From Liolophura sinensis (taxonomy: Eukaryota; Mollusca; Polyplacophora; Chitonida; Chitonidae), in contig NC_088295.1 of assembly GCF_032854445.1 (NCBI RefSeq), forward strand, positions 2,360,501 to 2,424,500: a DNA stretch of 64,000 nucleotides, written 5' to 3'. The position numbers and the translations under genes were made by a program. The notes under the pieces are model-generated. The model made no database searches and was not told the DNA's origin. It worked only from the letters and a program-made list of their open reading frames with translations. Position 1 is the stretch's first letter, and every line of letters starts with the position of its first letter. Positions 1-11,815 of the stretch are shown piece by piece.

Positions 1-214
1 TGTATGTCTGGGTCATTTTTGGGTCTTTACAGAGAGGAAGGCCCGTGTTATTGATCTCACCTTGGTTTTGTGGGCACGACAGAAAACCTTTGAACAACTT
101 TAATTGCAATTTCGAGCGGCACAAAAGAAACTAATGTTATTACATGGCCATTTCTTCACAGGTATGTAAGGGGGGACACACAAAACTGGATGGGACACAC
201 ATCACTGAACTCTC
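1..214. repeat. Partial ~350-bp satellite monomer, left of the BEL element
   Basis: This stretch matches the monomers at 7450-8860. Shared landmarks in the same order are a GACAGA...TTTGAACA word, GAGCGGCACAAAAGAAACTA and CATTTCTTCACAGGTATGTA. The BEL/Pao element interrupts the same array, which resumes after 6666. No coding sequence is seen. Confidence 0.75.
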
Positions 215-728
215 TGTAGGAGCAGAAGCAAATGAATTCTGAACACGTCTCTTATTTCAGGACACAGCCGCAGCATTACCGTCCGATTTTCTTCATACGA
301 GACACACAATTTTGAACAATGACTACGACAACGACGACGAAGACGGTCCAAGCTGTAACACAAACAAATATTCTTTCAGTTACTTTATCTCTTTGCTATA
401 TTTTATATCATCTAGAGAAGTCAGGACACCGCATAATGCTTATTGTTTATCTCACCCCGACGACCGATCTGAGAACTGGAATAACAATATCCGACAACCC
501 TACACAGGTTGTGCGTTCATTGTATGAACTCACAAATTTCTTGGCAATATTCAGGCTTCTGTAAGGAGTTGGTTAATGAGAAACGTTTCATCACTGTTTA
601 GTCTCTGGTGCACTCGTCACAGCACCTCTGCCACGCCCTGGGTTTGGCGGACTCTCAAACGTTAATTTAAACACAAAAACCTAACCGATAACATGGTCGA
701 CATGGACTATATCATTTTGAACTCGACA
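215..728 (-). repeat. 3' LTR of the BEL/Pao element
   Basis: This is a direct repeat of 6229-6666. Both contain TGAATTCTGAACACGTC, CAAGCTGTAACACAAACAAA, TTCAGTTACTTTATCTCTTT and CATGGACTATATCATTTTGA in the same order. On the minus strand the LTR begins TGTCGAGTTC and ends in CA. The two LTRs differ by substitutions and indels visible by eye, which indicates an old insertion. Confidence 0.85.
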
Positions 729-730
729 TA

Positions 731-743
731 CCGGCCCCTTAAA
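731..743 (-). other. Polypurine tract beside the 3' LTR
   Basis: Read on the minus strand this is TTTAAGGGGCCGG, lying two bases before the LTR start TGTCGAG. That is the expected place and composition of a plus-strand primer for reverse transcription. It supports the LTR boundary and the element's orientation. Confidence 0.6.
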
Positions 744-882
744 TGTGAAGCGTAACATCGGCGGAACATTTAAACTTAGATACCAATACACAATACTAGT
801 AACACAAACATGAATAGTTACAATGTCCAATGGAACTTAAATCTTTCGTATTAACATTTCTCCAATTCGCAAAGGAAAAATG

Positions 883-1146
883 TCACTCATGTGCCGGTTC
901 AAGCAGACATAGCTCATGAACCGGTTTTCTCAACAGACTTCCTCTTGGCATTAACTCTACGGATCTGACAATCCCGTCACTTCCAGGAAAGGTTTTCTGA
1001 ATCCTTCCAAGCGGCCACGCTCTCCTATGGGTGTTCTCGTCCACAATGAGAACAATATCACCCTGACAGAACTGCCATTCTTTTTCCCTTTGTCTCATGT
1101 AGGAGTTCATCTTCTGATGATTCAAGGCTTGGATAACCGAATTCAA
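883..1146 (-). pseudogene. BEL/Pao Pol C-terminal (DUF5641-like) domain fragment
   Basis: An 87-residue open stretch contains REKEWQFCQGDIVLIVDEN, then WPLGRIQKTFPGSDGIVRSV and a PVHELCLLEP end. The pattern 'W..GD.VL.....R..WPLGRI......G.D...R.V' is typical of the domain that follows integrase in BEL/Pao polyproteins. It is separated from the integrase fragment by under 100 bp, far too little for the missing integrase core, so a deletion lies upstream. It is the 3' end of the degraded pol gene. Confidence 0.8.
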
Positions 1147-1241
1147 CTCCCTTTCGCGCCTCTAAAATTCGACCCATTGTCGGATCTTATCCTTTCAGGT
1201 CGTCCCCTTCTGCTCTCGGATCTTCTGAGGGCAGTGATAAA

Positions 1242-1823
1242 TCAATCTGTATTCATCGAATCAAGATTCTCAATATGCACTGCCCTCGTTGTTAAACAAG
1301 TAAATAGACAACCATATCTCTTCACCTGAAACCGGCCTCGTTTTACCACAAAGTGGCCAAAACAGTCAACTCCGGTGGAAGAGAAAGGCGGCTTGCCAGG
1401 AGTGACTCTTTCCACAGGTAAGTCTGCCATTCTTTGAGCGCCACATGGCTCTTGTCTGCGATTGCAATGGACACACTGATGAAGAACCCTTTTTATTGCT
1501 GATCGAGATCCAACAATCCAACGTTTCTGACGTATGTAGGACAAGACGTGCTCTCTACCCGAATGACCCAAAAGTTTATGACAGTTCCTTACTATTAGTG
1601 TCACAACACGGTTGTCCTGTGGAAGAATCATTTGATGTCGAGCTTCAGGGTTGATTGGAGCCGCCATTAAACGTCCTCTTACGCACAAGATACCATCAGA
1701 GTTAATCATAGGATCAAATCTGTATATGGAACTCTTCCGACTCACAGGCTGGTTTCCACATTTGATGAGTTTGTCTAACTCGTCCTGGAAATGAGTTCTT
1801 TGAAAAAACCTCACAATTTCCAT
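1242..1823 (-). pseudogene. BEL/Pao integrase N-terminal zinc-binding domain and start of catalytic core
   Basis: The 193-residue open frame has a zinc-binding H2C2 region (NCHKLLGHSGREHVLSYIRQ, then CVHCNRR) followed by the start of the integrase core with the first catalytic Asp in GVDCFGHF, and TTRAVHIENLDSMNTD. The frame stops there. The second Asp and the Glu of the D,D-E triad are absent from the ~95 bp before the next domain, so the core is deleted. In an intact element this enzyme inserts the cDNA into host DNA. Confidence 0.85.
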
Positions 1824-2367
1824 CTCAGATTAACGAATCTCTGCTACTGTCAAAGGTGTTTTGCTAATCTTGGAGTCTTCTCCTCTGGCTCTACCTCTTA
1901 GGCACAGTTTTAGTCGTAAGATACAAGCCACGCATGACTTCAATTTGTACCAGGAGGAAAATTTCTCAAGCAGTCTGGTACAGAAAGATGTACTACAAAC
2001 CGTACTGTTTACTTTGCTGTCTTTCTTAACCTCCACATCACTATTTAGCACGTCCGGTATCCGTGGGGTAGTCGGCCATGACAGCTCCTCTTCCCACAGG
2101 ACGTCTGCTCCTTGCTTCCATCTTTAGCTGACTGACCAGCTCTTCAGCCTTCAAACCCCTGGAGGCATGATCGGCCGGATTAATCTTGGACTCGACATGT
2201 CTCCACTCACTTGGGAAGGATCCGGTCTGTATTCAAACGGGTTGTTACAAAGGTTTGAAACCTCTTAAACTCATTCTTTATATATTGAAGTACGAGCATA
2301 CCGTCCGTCCAGAACATCATGGCGTCATTCTTAATTCTCAGCCCTCTGCGCAGCGATTAGCTCAATT

Positions 2368-2685
2368 TTACTGCAAGAACCGCAGCTGGAGCTCCAACCT
2401 TGGGGTTGTAAGCTGCTTGATTGGAGCCAGCCTAGATTTTCCCATGAGAAAGGCACAATGACTCCTGGTCTTCCAGTTTACAAACGTCATGTATGCCACA
2501 GCGACGTAGCCGACTACGGAGGCATCAGCAAACAACTCGATTTGGCATTCTTTAACATCACCAAAATCTACTGGAAGGTAGCATCTTCTTACTTTAAACT
2601 TCTCCACTTTTATTAGCCCTTGCTTCCACGAACACCATTTCGCTGAATTGCTTGGTTCCATGGGCTCATCCCATCCTTTCTTCAA
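2368..2685 (-). pseudogene. BEL/Pao RNase H domain fragment
   Basis: The 105-residue frame contains CQIELFADASVVGYVAVAY, the conserved first RNase H block of BEL/Pao elements with the catalytic Asp in FADAS, followed by KSRLAPIKQLTTPRLELQ, the conserved segment with the PRLEL word. RNase H degrades the RNA strand of the RNA:DNA hybrid. The frame overlaps the reverse-transcriptase fragment by 4 bp. Sequence down to 1830 should carry the remaining connection to integrase but is broken. Confidence 0.85.
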
Positions 2686-3704
2686 TGATCTTGAAAGAGG
2701 ACTTTCGCCTGTAATATGACCGGGGATACGAAACCAAATGGGTCGTACACAGAGCTAATGATGCTCATGAGGCCTCGTCGGGTACATGATTTCTCTCTGA
2801 GGTGAATTTTGAAACAGAACAGGTCACACTGTGTATCCCAACGATCCCCTAGAGCTCTTTCGAAAGGGAGGCTGCTACTGTTGAGATCTATTCCCGAAGC
2901 TGCTTTCGCCCGTAGATCAACTGGGCTCGAGTCCAGCACTTTTCTGCTATTGTTTATCCATTTGGTAAGATTGAAAGCACCTCTTCGGAGCAGTTCATTC
3001 AAGTCTTGAACCAGGTCGATCGCTTCCTTTTCCGTGAGTGCAGATTGCAAGCAGTCATCAACGTAAAAATTCTCTAATATGGTCTGTATTGCATTTTCCG
3101 GAAAGTCTTCGGTATTGTCCAGGGCTGTAGGTCTGACTGCAAAACTTACACAACTTGGGCGCCAGAACCTTCCGAACAGGTGAACTGACATCCGATAAAT
3201 CTCTGGCTCTTGAGACATGTCACCACCAGGCCATCACAGAAACCGCAGTGCATCTGTCCTCCGGTGCGACCTTAACTTGATGAAACATACCCTCTATATC
3301 ACCCATCAAAGCAATGTTTTCCTGACGAAACCTCAGAAGTACACCTACTAATTTATCAGTCAGGTCAGGGCCCTGTAATACAGCGTCATTCAGACTGATT
3401 TCATTTGACTTCGCCGAACAGTCAAAAACTATTCGCAGTTTATTAGGCTTACTTTCACTGGTTACTCCATGATGTGGGAGATATCAAACTGATATCTGCT
3501 GCTTTGTAGTATCTTCTTCTGGAACCTTCTCGGCATATCCTTTATCAAAAAGTCCCTGCATTCCCGACTTGTATTTCTCATACAACATCTTGCTTCTGGA
3601 CAACTTTCTCCTGAAATTATCAAGTCTTGATTAAGCCAGACAGTAGTTGTTTGGCAAACATGGCGGTCTGGTTTTAAAGTGAATGGACATTTCATAATGG
3701 CCAT
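2682..3704 (-). pseudogene. BEL/Pao reverse transcriptase, frameshifted
   Basis: The distal part (2682-3218) contains NFYVDDCLQS, the YVDD metal-binding motif of reverse transcriptase, followed by a thumb-like region with FNLTKWINNS and YDPFGFVSPV. The proximal part (3462-3704) is a separate frame. The interval 3219-3461 still carries recognisable reading in other frames, so the gene was continuous before decay. The enzyme would copy element RNA into cDNA. Several stops and shifts make it inactive. Confidence 0.87.
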
Positions 3705-3826
3705 CTGTCATCTTGATACTGTCATTTCAAATGTCAATCACGCGTGTATCTTTCTAATGATATCTCCGGAACATCTGCTTCATACATATCTAATTTAACC
3801 TTTCAACCTTCCTTTGTAGTTCTTGG

Positions 3827-4216
3827 TCAACCTGCACAAAGTTGGAAATGGCTGTTCCGCATAACCCTATCAGCCAAATGCTGTCCTGGTAGCATAGTGT
3901 TGACTTGCTTCTCCTCACCTGGCCACTTGTTCACATCTTCTTGTGATACAGTGCTGTCCTCTAGAACAGGCAGCTTGGAAACTACAAATACGTTGGGAAG
4001 GTACATCAATTGTCTGCCTTTAACGTCACTAGTATCCAAAGAAACAAGCGTTGTATCCGATTTGCTATTTTCAGATGAAAGCGAGGTAAGTGAAAGTGTT
4101 GTCCTTGAACCTTGCAGGCTAAGTTGATCAGCTAACGCCTGTGAGCAAAACGTATGTGTGCTACCGCTGTCAAGTAGCGCCTTAGTTATAATATAGCTTC
4201 GGTAATCCTTTGTCAA
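3827..4216 (-). pseudogene. BEL/Pao aspartic protease region fragment
   Basis: This frame carries ALLDSGSTHTFCS, an Asp-Ser-Gly active site with the following hydrophobic pattern of retropepsin-type proteases, and ADQLSLQGSRTTLSL after it. It lies between the Gag zinc-knuckle fragment and the reverse transcriptase, the expected order for a BEL polyprotein. It overlaps the upstream fragment by 4 bp in another frame, which reflects a frameshift, not a normal gene junction. Confidence 0.8.
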
Positions 4217-6190
4217 ACAGAACTATAGGCAACGCTGTCCTTGTCGACCCAAATATCAGCGATGCCACACATTGAATTACTGGCGGCAGGGCATTGACTG
4301 TCATTCACACTATTTGAACTCTGGGTTTCTCTGTTGATGTTCACTAATGTCTCACTTAGTAGGATATTTTGGCGTCTGCCAGCCATGTGCAATAATCTCG
4401 AATGTTTCTCGTCACAACCATTGATATTGCACATACTAGACTTTGTGCATGCATAGGACATATGCTTGGGTGAAAATCAATTAAAGCAAAATTTGTTTGT
4501 TTCACAAACTCAAATCTCTTTTCAACACTCAGCTGTTTGAAGTTGACATAAACAAAGATGGCGTGGCCTCACGAGGTGGATACAAGGTGGATATCTACTT
4601 GACTGTGTTTGAGGCTGAATGTCTGGTGCTGATTTGGTATCATTATTCGCTTGCACCATAAAGATGGAACTACAGGGATTACTTTTGTAACTGAATTTCT
4701 GTGACTTGTCTTTGAAGTTCCCCTTGATAGTAATGGTGCCGAAAACTGGGTCATTGGCTTCTTCAGCGGCCATGTCAATGAAATCTACAAGCTGATTTAT
4801 GTCAGGATAACAATTTTTCCTCCTCAAATGTTTGACGGCATCTATTGGCCTTCTATTTTGGAGGTAACTTGTTAACCATTTTACCCATCCTTATTTGATT
4901 ATCTACCTCGCTCAATCGCCCCATTGCTGTCATTATCACAACGCAAACTACGTACGTTATCTGCATATTTTCGTAAAGCTGTGTTGTCACCATATTTCAG
5001 ACGGACCCTCAGTAATCTTGGAAATCCATGCTTTAGATGTTACAAACTGGTTACCAAAACGACTAAATAGCAATCTTCTGGCCTCAGCATAACCTTGTTC
5101 TGGTTCCATTACAGAACAACATTCGATTACTTCTAGGGCTTAATCGGTGCAATACTGGAAAAGGCGATTAAGCTTTACACTGTCATTCACTCCAGTGACC
5201 TCCAAACTGTTCTAAAGTCTCGAATGAATAAACAAAACTTCAATGGATTTCCATCAAATTTCATAATCTCCGTCCTGGGAAGCTGCATGACATTTAACAT
5301 TTGTTTCTGCTGGACAAGAACTTTCCCTCACTTGTGGCACTGATTTGCTGTCTTCTCATTACTGCCTCTTGGTGTGGCGTGCCAGCATTATTTTGAGACT
5401 CTTGAGGATTACCTGCAGTTCTTTTACCAGTCCTATAATCCGCTGAATTATTCCGAATATCGCTGTCAAAGTCACCTGACTGATCTTTGACCTCTGTCTA
5501 TGACATATATCTGTGTGGTGTCTGACCTAGAAACTTCACATGCATTTCATCAGAGTGGCTACACCTACTGACGGGAGATAACGCTATTGGCCTTTTAAGA
5601 GCGGTATCACAGCCAAATTCCACCAACAACTGCTCTTCCGCTTCAGCAGCTGCTATTTCTGTTCCTAAAGTCATCATTTCATTTAACTGTTCAAGCTCCA
5701 TTTGTTTGCGTCTTAATTCTCGGCGCTTTCTCAATGCCTCAGCACGCACCATTAAAGTAGCCCTTTTAGGGGCCACCTTAGCTCTTGAGCTTATTGCGGA
5801 AGATTGCTGTCATCACCTTTAATGTCTATATCGCCATTCGAAGACTTCGGCCGAATATCTCTATCTTTTCACATTGCTACATCAGATTTAGGCATCTGAT
5901 ACCTTTCATTCACGTCTTGAAAATATTCATGAGACGTCTGTGACTCATTCACATTCTTGTTAACATTTGTATAGCATTGTTCTTGTTTCTCCGTAAATTT
6001 ACGAAAAGTATGCAATAACACCGTCATTTTCTCATCTATTTCCGTTACAGGTACGCCCTTTAGCATTAGTTCTCTTATTTCTTCACTGTCTTGTTAATGT
6101 TGACAAAATACCTCCTCTCTTACTTTCTCCGACACTATCCTGTCCTCATGAAACATTGTACGAAATTCCTCTTTAGTTCTTGACATCATA
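4213..6190 (-). pseudogene. BEL/Pao gag region, multiply frameshifted
   Basis: Several open pieces lie in BEL gag order. The N-terminal part is near 6190-5869. An Arg/Glu-rich coiled-coil piece at 5776-5498 contains RAEALRKRRELRRKQMELEQ. A further piece lies at 4827-4522. A cysteine/histidine segment at 4461-4213 (SMCNINGCDEKHSRLLH) resembles the last zinc knuckle before the protease. Gag would form the particle and bind RNA. A methionine codon at about 6189, shortly after the 5' LTR, is a plausible start. Boundaries between pieces are uncertain. Confidence 0.7.
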
Positions 6191-6228
6191 TTTGAATTTA
6201 TCTCTCAGGAAATTTCTTGAACATCTTT

Positions 6229-6666
6229 GCAGAAGCAGAAGCAAACATCATCCAATGAATTCTGAACACGTCATTTCGGGACATACCAGCAGCATTATCG
6301 TCCGATTTACTTCATACGGTACAGAAACACACTATTCTGAACACTGACAATGACGACAATGACGACGACGATGATGACGGTTCAAGCTGTAACACAAACA
6401 AATACTCTTTCAGTTACTTTATCTCTTTGCTATATTTTATGTCATATAGCGAAGTCTGGATATCGCATAATGTTCATTGTTTATCTCACCCTGACGACCA
6501 ATCTCACAACTATTTTGCTTAAATCTTCATGTAAACAACAATAACAATATCACAACACCTCCTGCCACGCTCTCGCTTTCAAAGTCTCAAATCAAACCTT
6601 AATTTAAACACCAAAAACCTAACTGATAACATGGCTGACATGGACTATATCATTTTGAACTCAACA
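6229..6666 (-). repeat. 5' LTR of the BEL/Pao element
   Basis: This is the direct-repeat partner of 215-728, somewhat shorter because of deletions in the middle. On the minus strand it begins TGTTGAGTTC and ends near TGCTTCTGCA. It should hold the element's promoter in its minus-strand orientation; no specific promoter box was identified. Confidence 0.83.
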
Positions 6667-8900
6667 CTATCCTGGTAGACATTTCTAGGGCAAAATGGCG
6701 GTTTTTTCACCAGAGCCATTTCCCTTTTGGGACTTTCCTTTTGGGGCTATGTGTGCACGACAGAAGATCTTTTAACAGATTTATTGGCATCGGAATTAGC
6801 AACAAAGACCAACGTTCCCCTGATATATATGCTCTTTATATCTTTCAGTCTTTGTGCATACATCAGTCTTTGACGTTTCATGTGAGTTGCGTAATCTATT
6901 TGATGACTGACTGGAAACAAAACAAACTTACACGTCTGAACATTACAGCACTAATTTCACTCAATTAAGTGATGTGAAGTAACATACAGGCTCGTAAATA
7001 ATTGGGTAGAAAACATAATGGGGAAGAAAACATAATGGAAAGTAAGTTACTATTACTTTGCGTACATAAACATAGGCTAAATTTAAAAAAAACAAAAAAT
7101 TTTAAAAACAACAGCGGTGTTATTGTTGCAACTCGCGCATGTAAACTCTGCTAACACTGATAACAGTTATTGTTTACAGCTGGTACACAAGAGAAATCTA
7201 TACACGTGCATTCACTAACTAATCGCTAAACAAACATGCGTACGTACCGCTTTATAGGCCATCTTTAACACAACTGGGCTTGCAACAAGTTACATATACA
7301 GCTGTACTTTGATATAACTCAGCGCACCTTCTTTCGCATACTCGGTCTCGGACAAAAAGACATCCAAGTCGTACTAAAAGTGTAACTTAACATTGCACAA
7401 ACAAAATGCGGAAAACGGACTAATTGTTGGACGTTACAAGATTCTTTACGGACAAAACATCCCCCATTTTATTGACCTCCGTTTGGTTGTGCACAGAGGA
7501 TGTTTAAACAGATTTAACTGGCATTAAGAGCGGCACAAAAGAAACCAGTATGATTCCTTAACCATTTCTTCACAGGCATGGATAGAACGATCATGATGGG
7601 TAGCCGTATTGAGGGTCATAGAGAACATGAGGACCCCATATTTAACCAATGGAAATGAGATGGAGCATTCATATATTGAATCTTCTAAGGGAACAATGTC
7701 TTTCTAGATCGGCACAAATGAGAGGTTTGTCACCAGAACCATTTAAATTGTTCTTATTAGAGTTCAGTCTTCTGTAGTTAATGTGGGTCATTTGGGGGTT
7801 ACTTGGGGATACAGACAGGAAGACCCATTTTATTGACCTTAAGTTGGATTCGTATGCACGACAGAGGAATTTTGAACAGATTTAATGGCCATTTAGAGCG
7901 GCACAAGAGAAACTAATGCGATTACACAACCATTTCGTCACAGGTATGTATAAGGCGATCAAAACGGGGGGCCGTAATTAGCGGTCATAGAAACCATGAA
8001 GACCCCATATTTACCCAATAAAGATTCTAAATGCACAATATCTTTCTAGAGCGGCACAAATGACGGTTTTGTCACCAGAACCGTTTAAATTGTACATATT
8101 AGCCTCCAATCTTTTGTTGTAAATGTGGGTCATTTTAAGCCTTTATAGACAGGAAAAACCCATTTTATTGACCTTAAGTTGGTCTGGTGTTCACTACAGT
8201 GGGCTTCTAAACAGATTTAACGCCATTTAGAGTGGTACAAATGAAATTAATGCGATTACACAGCCATTTCTGCACAGATATGGATAAGACGATAAAGATG
8301 GGTGGCCGTAATTAAGGATCATAGAGAACATGAAGACCCCATTTTTAACCAATGAAAATTCCATGTAACGTTTATCATTGAATCCTTCTGGTACACGCAA
8401 ATTCTTTCTAGGGTGGCACAAATGGAGGTTTTGTCACCAGAGCCATTTCCATTATACCTATTAGACGATGATGTTTTACTGCATATCCCGGTCATTTGGT
8501 GATCTATATAGTCAGGAAGAACCCATTTCATTGACTTCAAATTTCGCTGGTTTGGACGACAGAGGACCTTTCAACAGATTTAATAGCTATTTTGTTCCCA
8601 TTTACACTGTGTACTTTGATCTTCTATATGATGGTCTTATCAGGGGCTGTATGGACAGGATTTATTAATTTACTCAAGAATGTTTCATTCATAGGACGGT
8701 GACCAGCATTACCTTGGGAGAAAAAGTATGGACAAGACGACCAAGGTAGCGCTGACATATTGAAAGCTTCAAGCGCAAAATGTCTTTTGAAATCTTCTGA
8801 GAGTGTGATTTTGTCATTAGAACTATTTACACTCTGCATATAAGATCTCCGGCAGAAGCTATACTTTTGGATCGTTACCCAAACTAACTTACTGATGTAA
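6667..8900. repeat. Tandem array of diverged ~350-bp satellite monomers
   Basis: Homologous landmarks recur at about 7468, 7829, 8163 and 8524, so the spacing is about 334-361 bp. They are the TTTATTGACC start, a GACAGAG word, ACAGATTTAA, GAGCGGCACAA, CATTTCTTCACAGG, AGAGAACATGA, a TCTTTCTAG word and CACCAGAGCCATTTCC. A partial monomer lies at 6670-6800. 6800-7440 is non-coding sequence that I cannot assign. Copies are diverged by eye, so this is not a recently homogenised satellite. Confidence 0.75.
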
Positions 8901-9718
8901 CTGGTAGACAATAAAGTATATTCAACTTCCCTTCTATGAAAAGATGGCCAGAAAATCGGCTATCGAGTGGAAATGCACAGTCGTCTTATACTGTTAAATA
9001 AGCCAATAGTCAGCATGAGAGTGCATCCTCTGGAGCCTCACCTATTTTAGAACAAGGAACCGGGAATAAGGATTCAGTACCCAATTACAACTTCTGTTTT
9101 TCGGGAGGATGAATGTAATACAGTGACGAGGCTGTGAGTGACGTCCTCTTGACCTTGTTAGTCACCCCTCTCAGCTGAAGGCATGGGGAGGTTCAGATTT
9201 TGACGGTCAACCTATGTCAAGGTTTTTATGGCTTCTCTGGTTAAGGTATGCACCAAAGCTTATTGGCCACGGAATGTTTGGGGCTGAGCTACAGCGCTAA
9301 ACGTTAACATTGTCGCTTATGGGAAATTTATGGGGGGGTCTGAGGCCATAGGTGAGGCTGTGGCAGAAACTTGGAAGAATTAAGGGCGGTAACTCTAACT
9401 GGGTATTTCAACAGTCGTATTGTCGAGGATAGTCCCCCCTACTCTACATCTGATAGTAAAAGGGAAAATGATTGCGATGGATTGAATGCGGTATGTATTT
9501 TCACTCTTGTTTCAGTGTATCTTTTCAATCTACAGTTGCTGGCTTTGTTGTCTTTGAATTTACAAGCGTTAAATATGGGAAAATAGTGGTATTGTCGACG
9601 GTTCAATCCAGGGTCGTGCTCAAGACTTCGAAATTGGTCTCTTGGTATTTTCAAGCTGAAGAATCAGCGTTATTGTTCGTACTGATTTCTTATGCGTATA
9701 AGGTGTCTGTATTGTCTG
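8901..9718. other. Stretch with no recognised feature
   Basis: Only short frames without recognisable motifs occur on either strand. No repeat, SINE or RNA gene was seen. Confidence 0.5.
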
Positions 9719-10318
9719 ACTAGGTGAGATGCCATTCTTGGTGTCCTGGCAACGGCGTTATCTGTATTCTGTAACTAGGTGGGATGCCATTCCTGATGTC
9801 CTGGCAACGGCGTTATCTGTATTCTGTGACTAGATGGGATGCGATGTCTGGTGTCCTGGCCACGGCGTTATCTATGTTCTGTGACTAGGTGGGATGCCAT
9901 GCCTAGTGTCCTGGTCACGGCGTTATTTGTATTTTATGACTAGGTGGGATGCCATTCCTGATGTCCTGGCCACGGCGTTATCTGTATTCTATGACTAGGT
10001 GCGATGCCATTCCTGGTGTCCTGGCCACGGCGTTATCTGTATTCTATGACTAGGTGCGATGCCATTCCTGGTGTCCTGGCCACGGCGTTATCTGTATTCT
10101 GACTAGGTGGGATGCCATTCCAGGTGTCCTGGCCACGGCGTTATCTGTATTCTGACTAGGTGGGATGCCATTCCTGGTGTCCTGGCCATGGCATTATCTG
10201 TATTCTTTGACTAGGTGGGATGCCATGTCTGGTGTCCTGGCCACGGCGTTATCTATATTCAGTGACTACGTGGGATGCCATGCCTGTTGTCCTGCCCACG
10301 GCGTTATCCCATCAAACA
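9719..10318. repeat. ~55-bp minisatellite, about 11 copies
   Basis: The monomer runs GACTAGGTGGGATGCCATTC, a GTGTCCTGG word, CCACGGCGTTATCTGTATTC. Copies differ by scattered substitutions. It shares a core (GACTAGGTGGGATGCCAT, then GGTGTCC and GGCACGG-like words) with the array at 10736-11815. Confidence 0.9.
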
Positions 10319-10377
10319 CCTTCACTAAATTTCTTAAGTTTTACAATGAATGACTAAATATGGGCAGACTCTTCACT

Positions 10378-10690
10378 GTGCCTAATTAGCTTAACCCGGG
10401 GTAAAGGGGCAATATATTCATCGCGTAACGTTGAATCGCCAGGTCGGACATATGAACAGACACAAAGCGCAGCTGAGATACCCACATCATCGACAACCTA
10501 TAAAGTGACATAGATTTAATCGCCTAGAACTCCTTTCCATCCTATTTCAAAACTGTTGACTTCTTCGTTTTGCATGAATGCTATCAATTGCTATACTTAA
10601 TGTACTTTTGGTTTACGTTCAACGTTGTTTTAGGACCGTGTTTTGACCGAAAGTTTATTTTGGTTGACAGCGGATTTACGAATGTATGTT
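10378..10690. repeat. Diverged copy of the sequence at 37597-37960
   Basis: Matching words occur in order in both places: CTTAACCCGGGG, a TCGGACATATG/TTGGATATATG word, GCTGAGATAC, CGCCTAGAAC, AAACTGTTGAC, TTGCATGA and GGTTGAC. This suggests a further, older partial copy of the duplicated region. No coding capacity was recognised. Confidence 0.6.
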
Positions 10691-10735
10691 TTGACAACGA
10701 GATTTCATTACCATAACCAGCGCTGAGATCGGCAT

Positions 10736-11815
10736 CTGTGTATACTGTGGGATACAGTATGCCATGTCCGATGTCCTCGGCACGGTGTTCCATTACGGTA
10801 ACCGGCGTCTGTGTATACTGTGACTAAGTGGGATACCATGTCCGGTGTCCTCGGCATGGTGTTCCATTACGGTAACCGGCATCTGTATACTGTGACTAGG
10901 CGGGATGCCATGTCCGGTGTCCTCGGCAAGGTGTTCCATTACGGTAACTAGCATCTGTATACTGTGACTAGGTGGGATGCCATGTCCGGTGTCCTCGGCA
11001 CGGTGTTCCATTACGGTAACCGGCGTCTGTGTATACTGTGACTAGGTGGGATGCCATGTCCGGTGTCCTCGGCAGGGACTTCCATTACGGTAACCGGCGT
11101 CTGTGTATACTGTGACTAGGTGGGATGCCATGTCCGGTGTCCTCGGCAAGGTGTTCCATTACGGCAACTGGCATCTGTATACTGTGACTAGGTGGGATGC
11201 CATGTCCGGTGTCCTCGGCACGGTGTTCCATTACGGTAACCGGCATCTTATACTGTGACTAGGTGGGATGCCATGTCCGGTGTCCTCGGCACGGTGTTCC
11301 ATTACGGTAACCGGCGTCTGTATACTGTGACTAGGTGGGATGCCATGTCCGGTGTCCTCGGCACGGCGTTCCATTACGGTAACAAGCATCTGTATACTGT
11401 AACTAGATGCGATGCCATGTCCGGTGTCCTCGGCACGGTGTTCCATTACGGTATCCGGCGTCTGTATACTGTGACTAGGTGGGATGCCATGTCCGGTGTC
11501 CTCGGCACGGCGTTCCATTACGGTAACAAGCATCTGTATACTGTAACTAGATGCGATGCCATGTCCGGTGTCCTCGGCACGGTGTTTCATTACGGTAAAC
11601 GGCATCTGTATACTATACTATGACTAGGTGGGATGTCAGGCATGCCCAGTATCAGGGTCACGGTGTTCCATTAAGGTAACCGGCTCTGAGGTAAGCATCT
11701 GTATACTGTGACTAGGAGGGATTTCAGGCGTGTCCGGGTGTGTCTGGTGTCCGGGGCACGGTTTTCCATTAAGATAACCGGCATCTGTATACTGTGACTT
11801 TTCGGATCTCTTGCA
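10736..11815. repeat. ~72-bp minisatellite, about 14 copies
   Basis: The monomer contains CTGTATACTGTGACTAGGTG, GGATGCCATGTCCGGTGTCC, TCGGCACGGTGTTCCATTAC and GGTAACCGGC. The word CCATGTCCGGTGTCCTCGG recurs every 71-76 bp. A period divisible by three keeps frames open on both strands; these are not taken as genes. Confidence 0.92.

Larger units (their letters stand above)
215..6666 (-). mobile_element. BEL/Pao-type LTR retrotransposon, decayed
   Basis: On the minus strand the order is 5' LTR (6229-6666), gag, protease, reverse transcriptase, RNase H, integrase, DUF5641-like domain, polypurine tract, 3' LTR (215-728). The RNase H motif FADASVVGYVAVAY and the domain following integrase are typical of BEL/Pao rather than Gypsy or Copia elements. 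Every reading frame is broken, and the integrase catalytic core between 1146 and 1242 is largely missing, so the copy cannot act autonomously. It sits inside a ~350-bp satellite array. I could not find a clean target-site duplication or a convincing primer-binding site. The class call is firm; the exact ends are estimates. Confidence 0.88.

Noticed and set aside
9719-10318. Regular repeats considered as a CRISPR array
   Set aside because: There are no variable spacers between repeats, copies are diverged end to end, and the DNA is eukaryotic.
11231-11623. Overlapping ~120-codon frames on both strands
   Set aside because: The 72-bp repeat period is divisible by three, so stop-free monomers keep both strands open.
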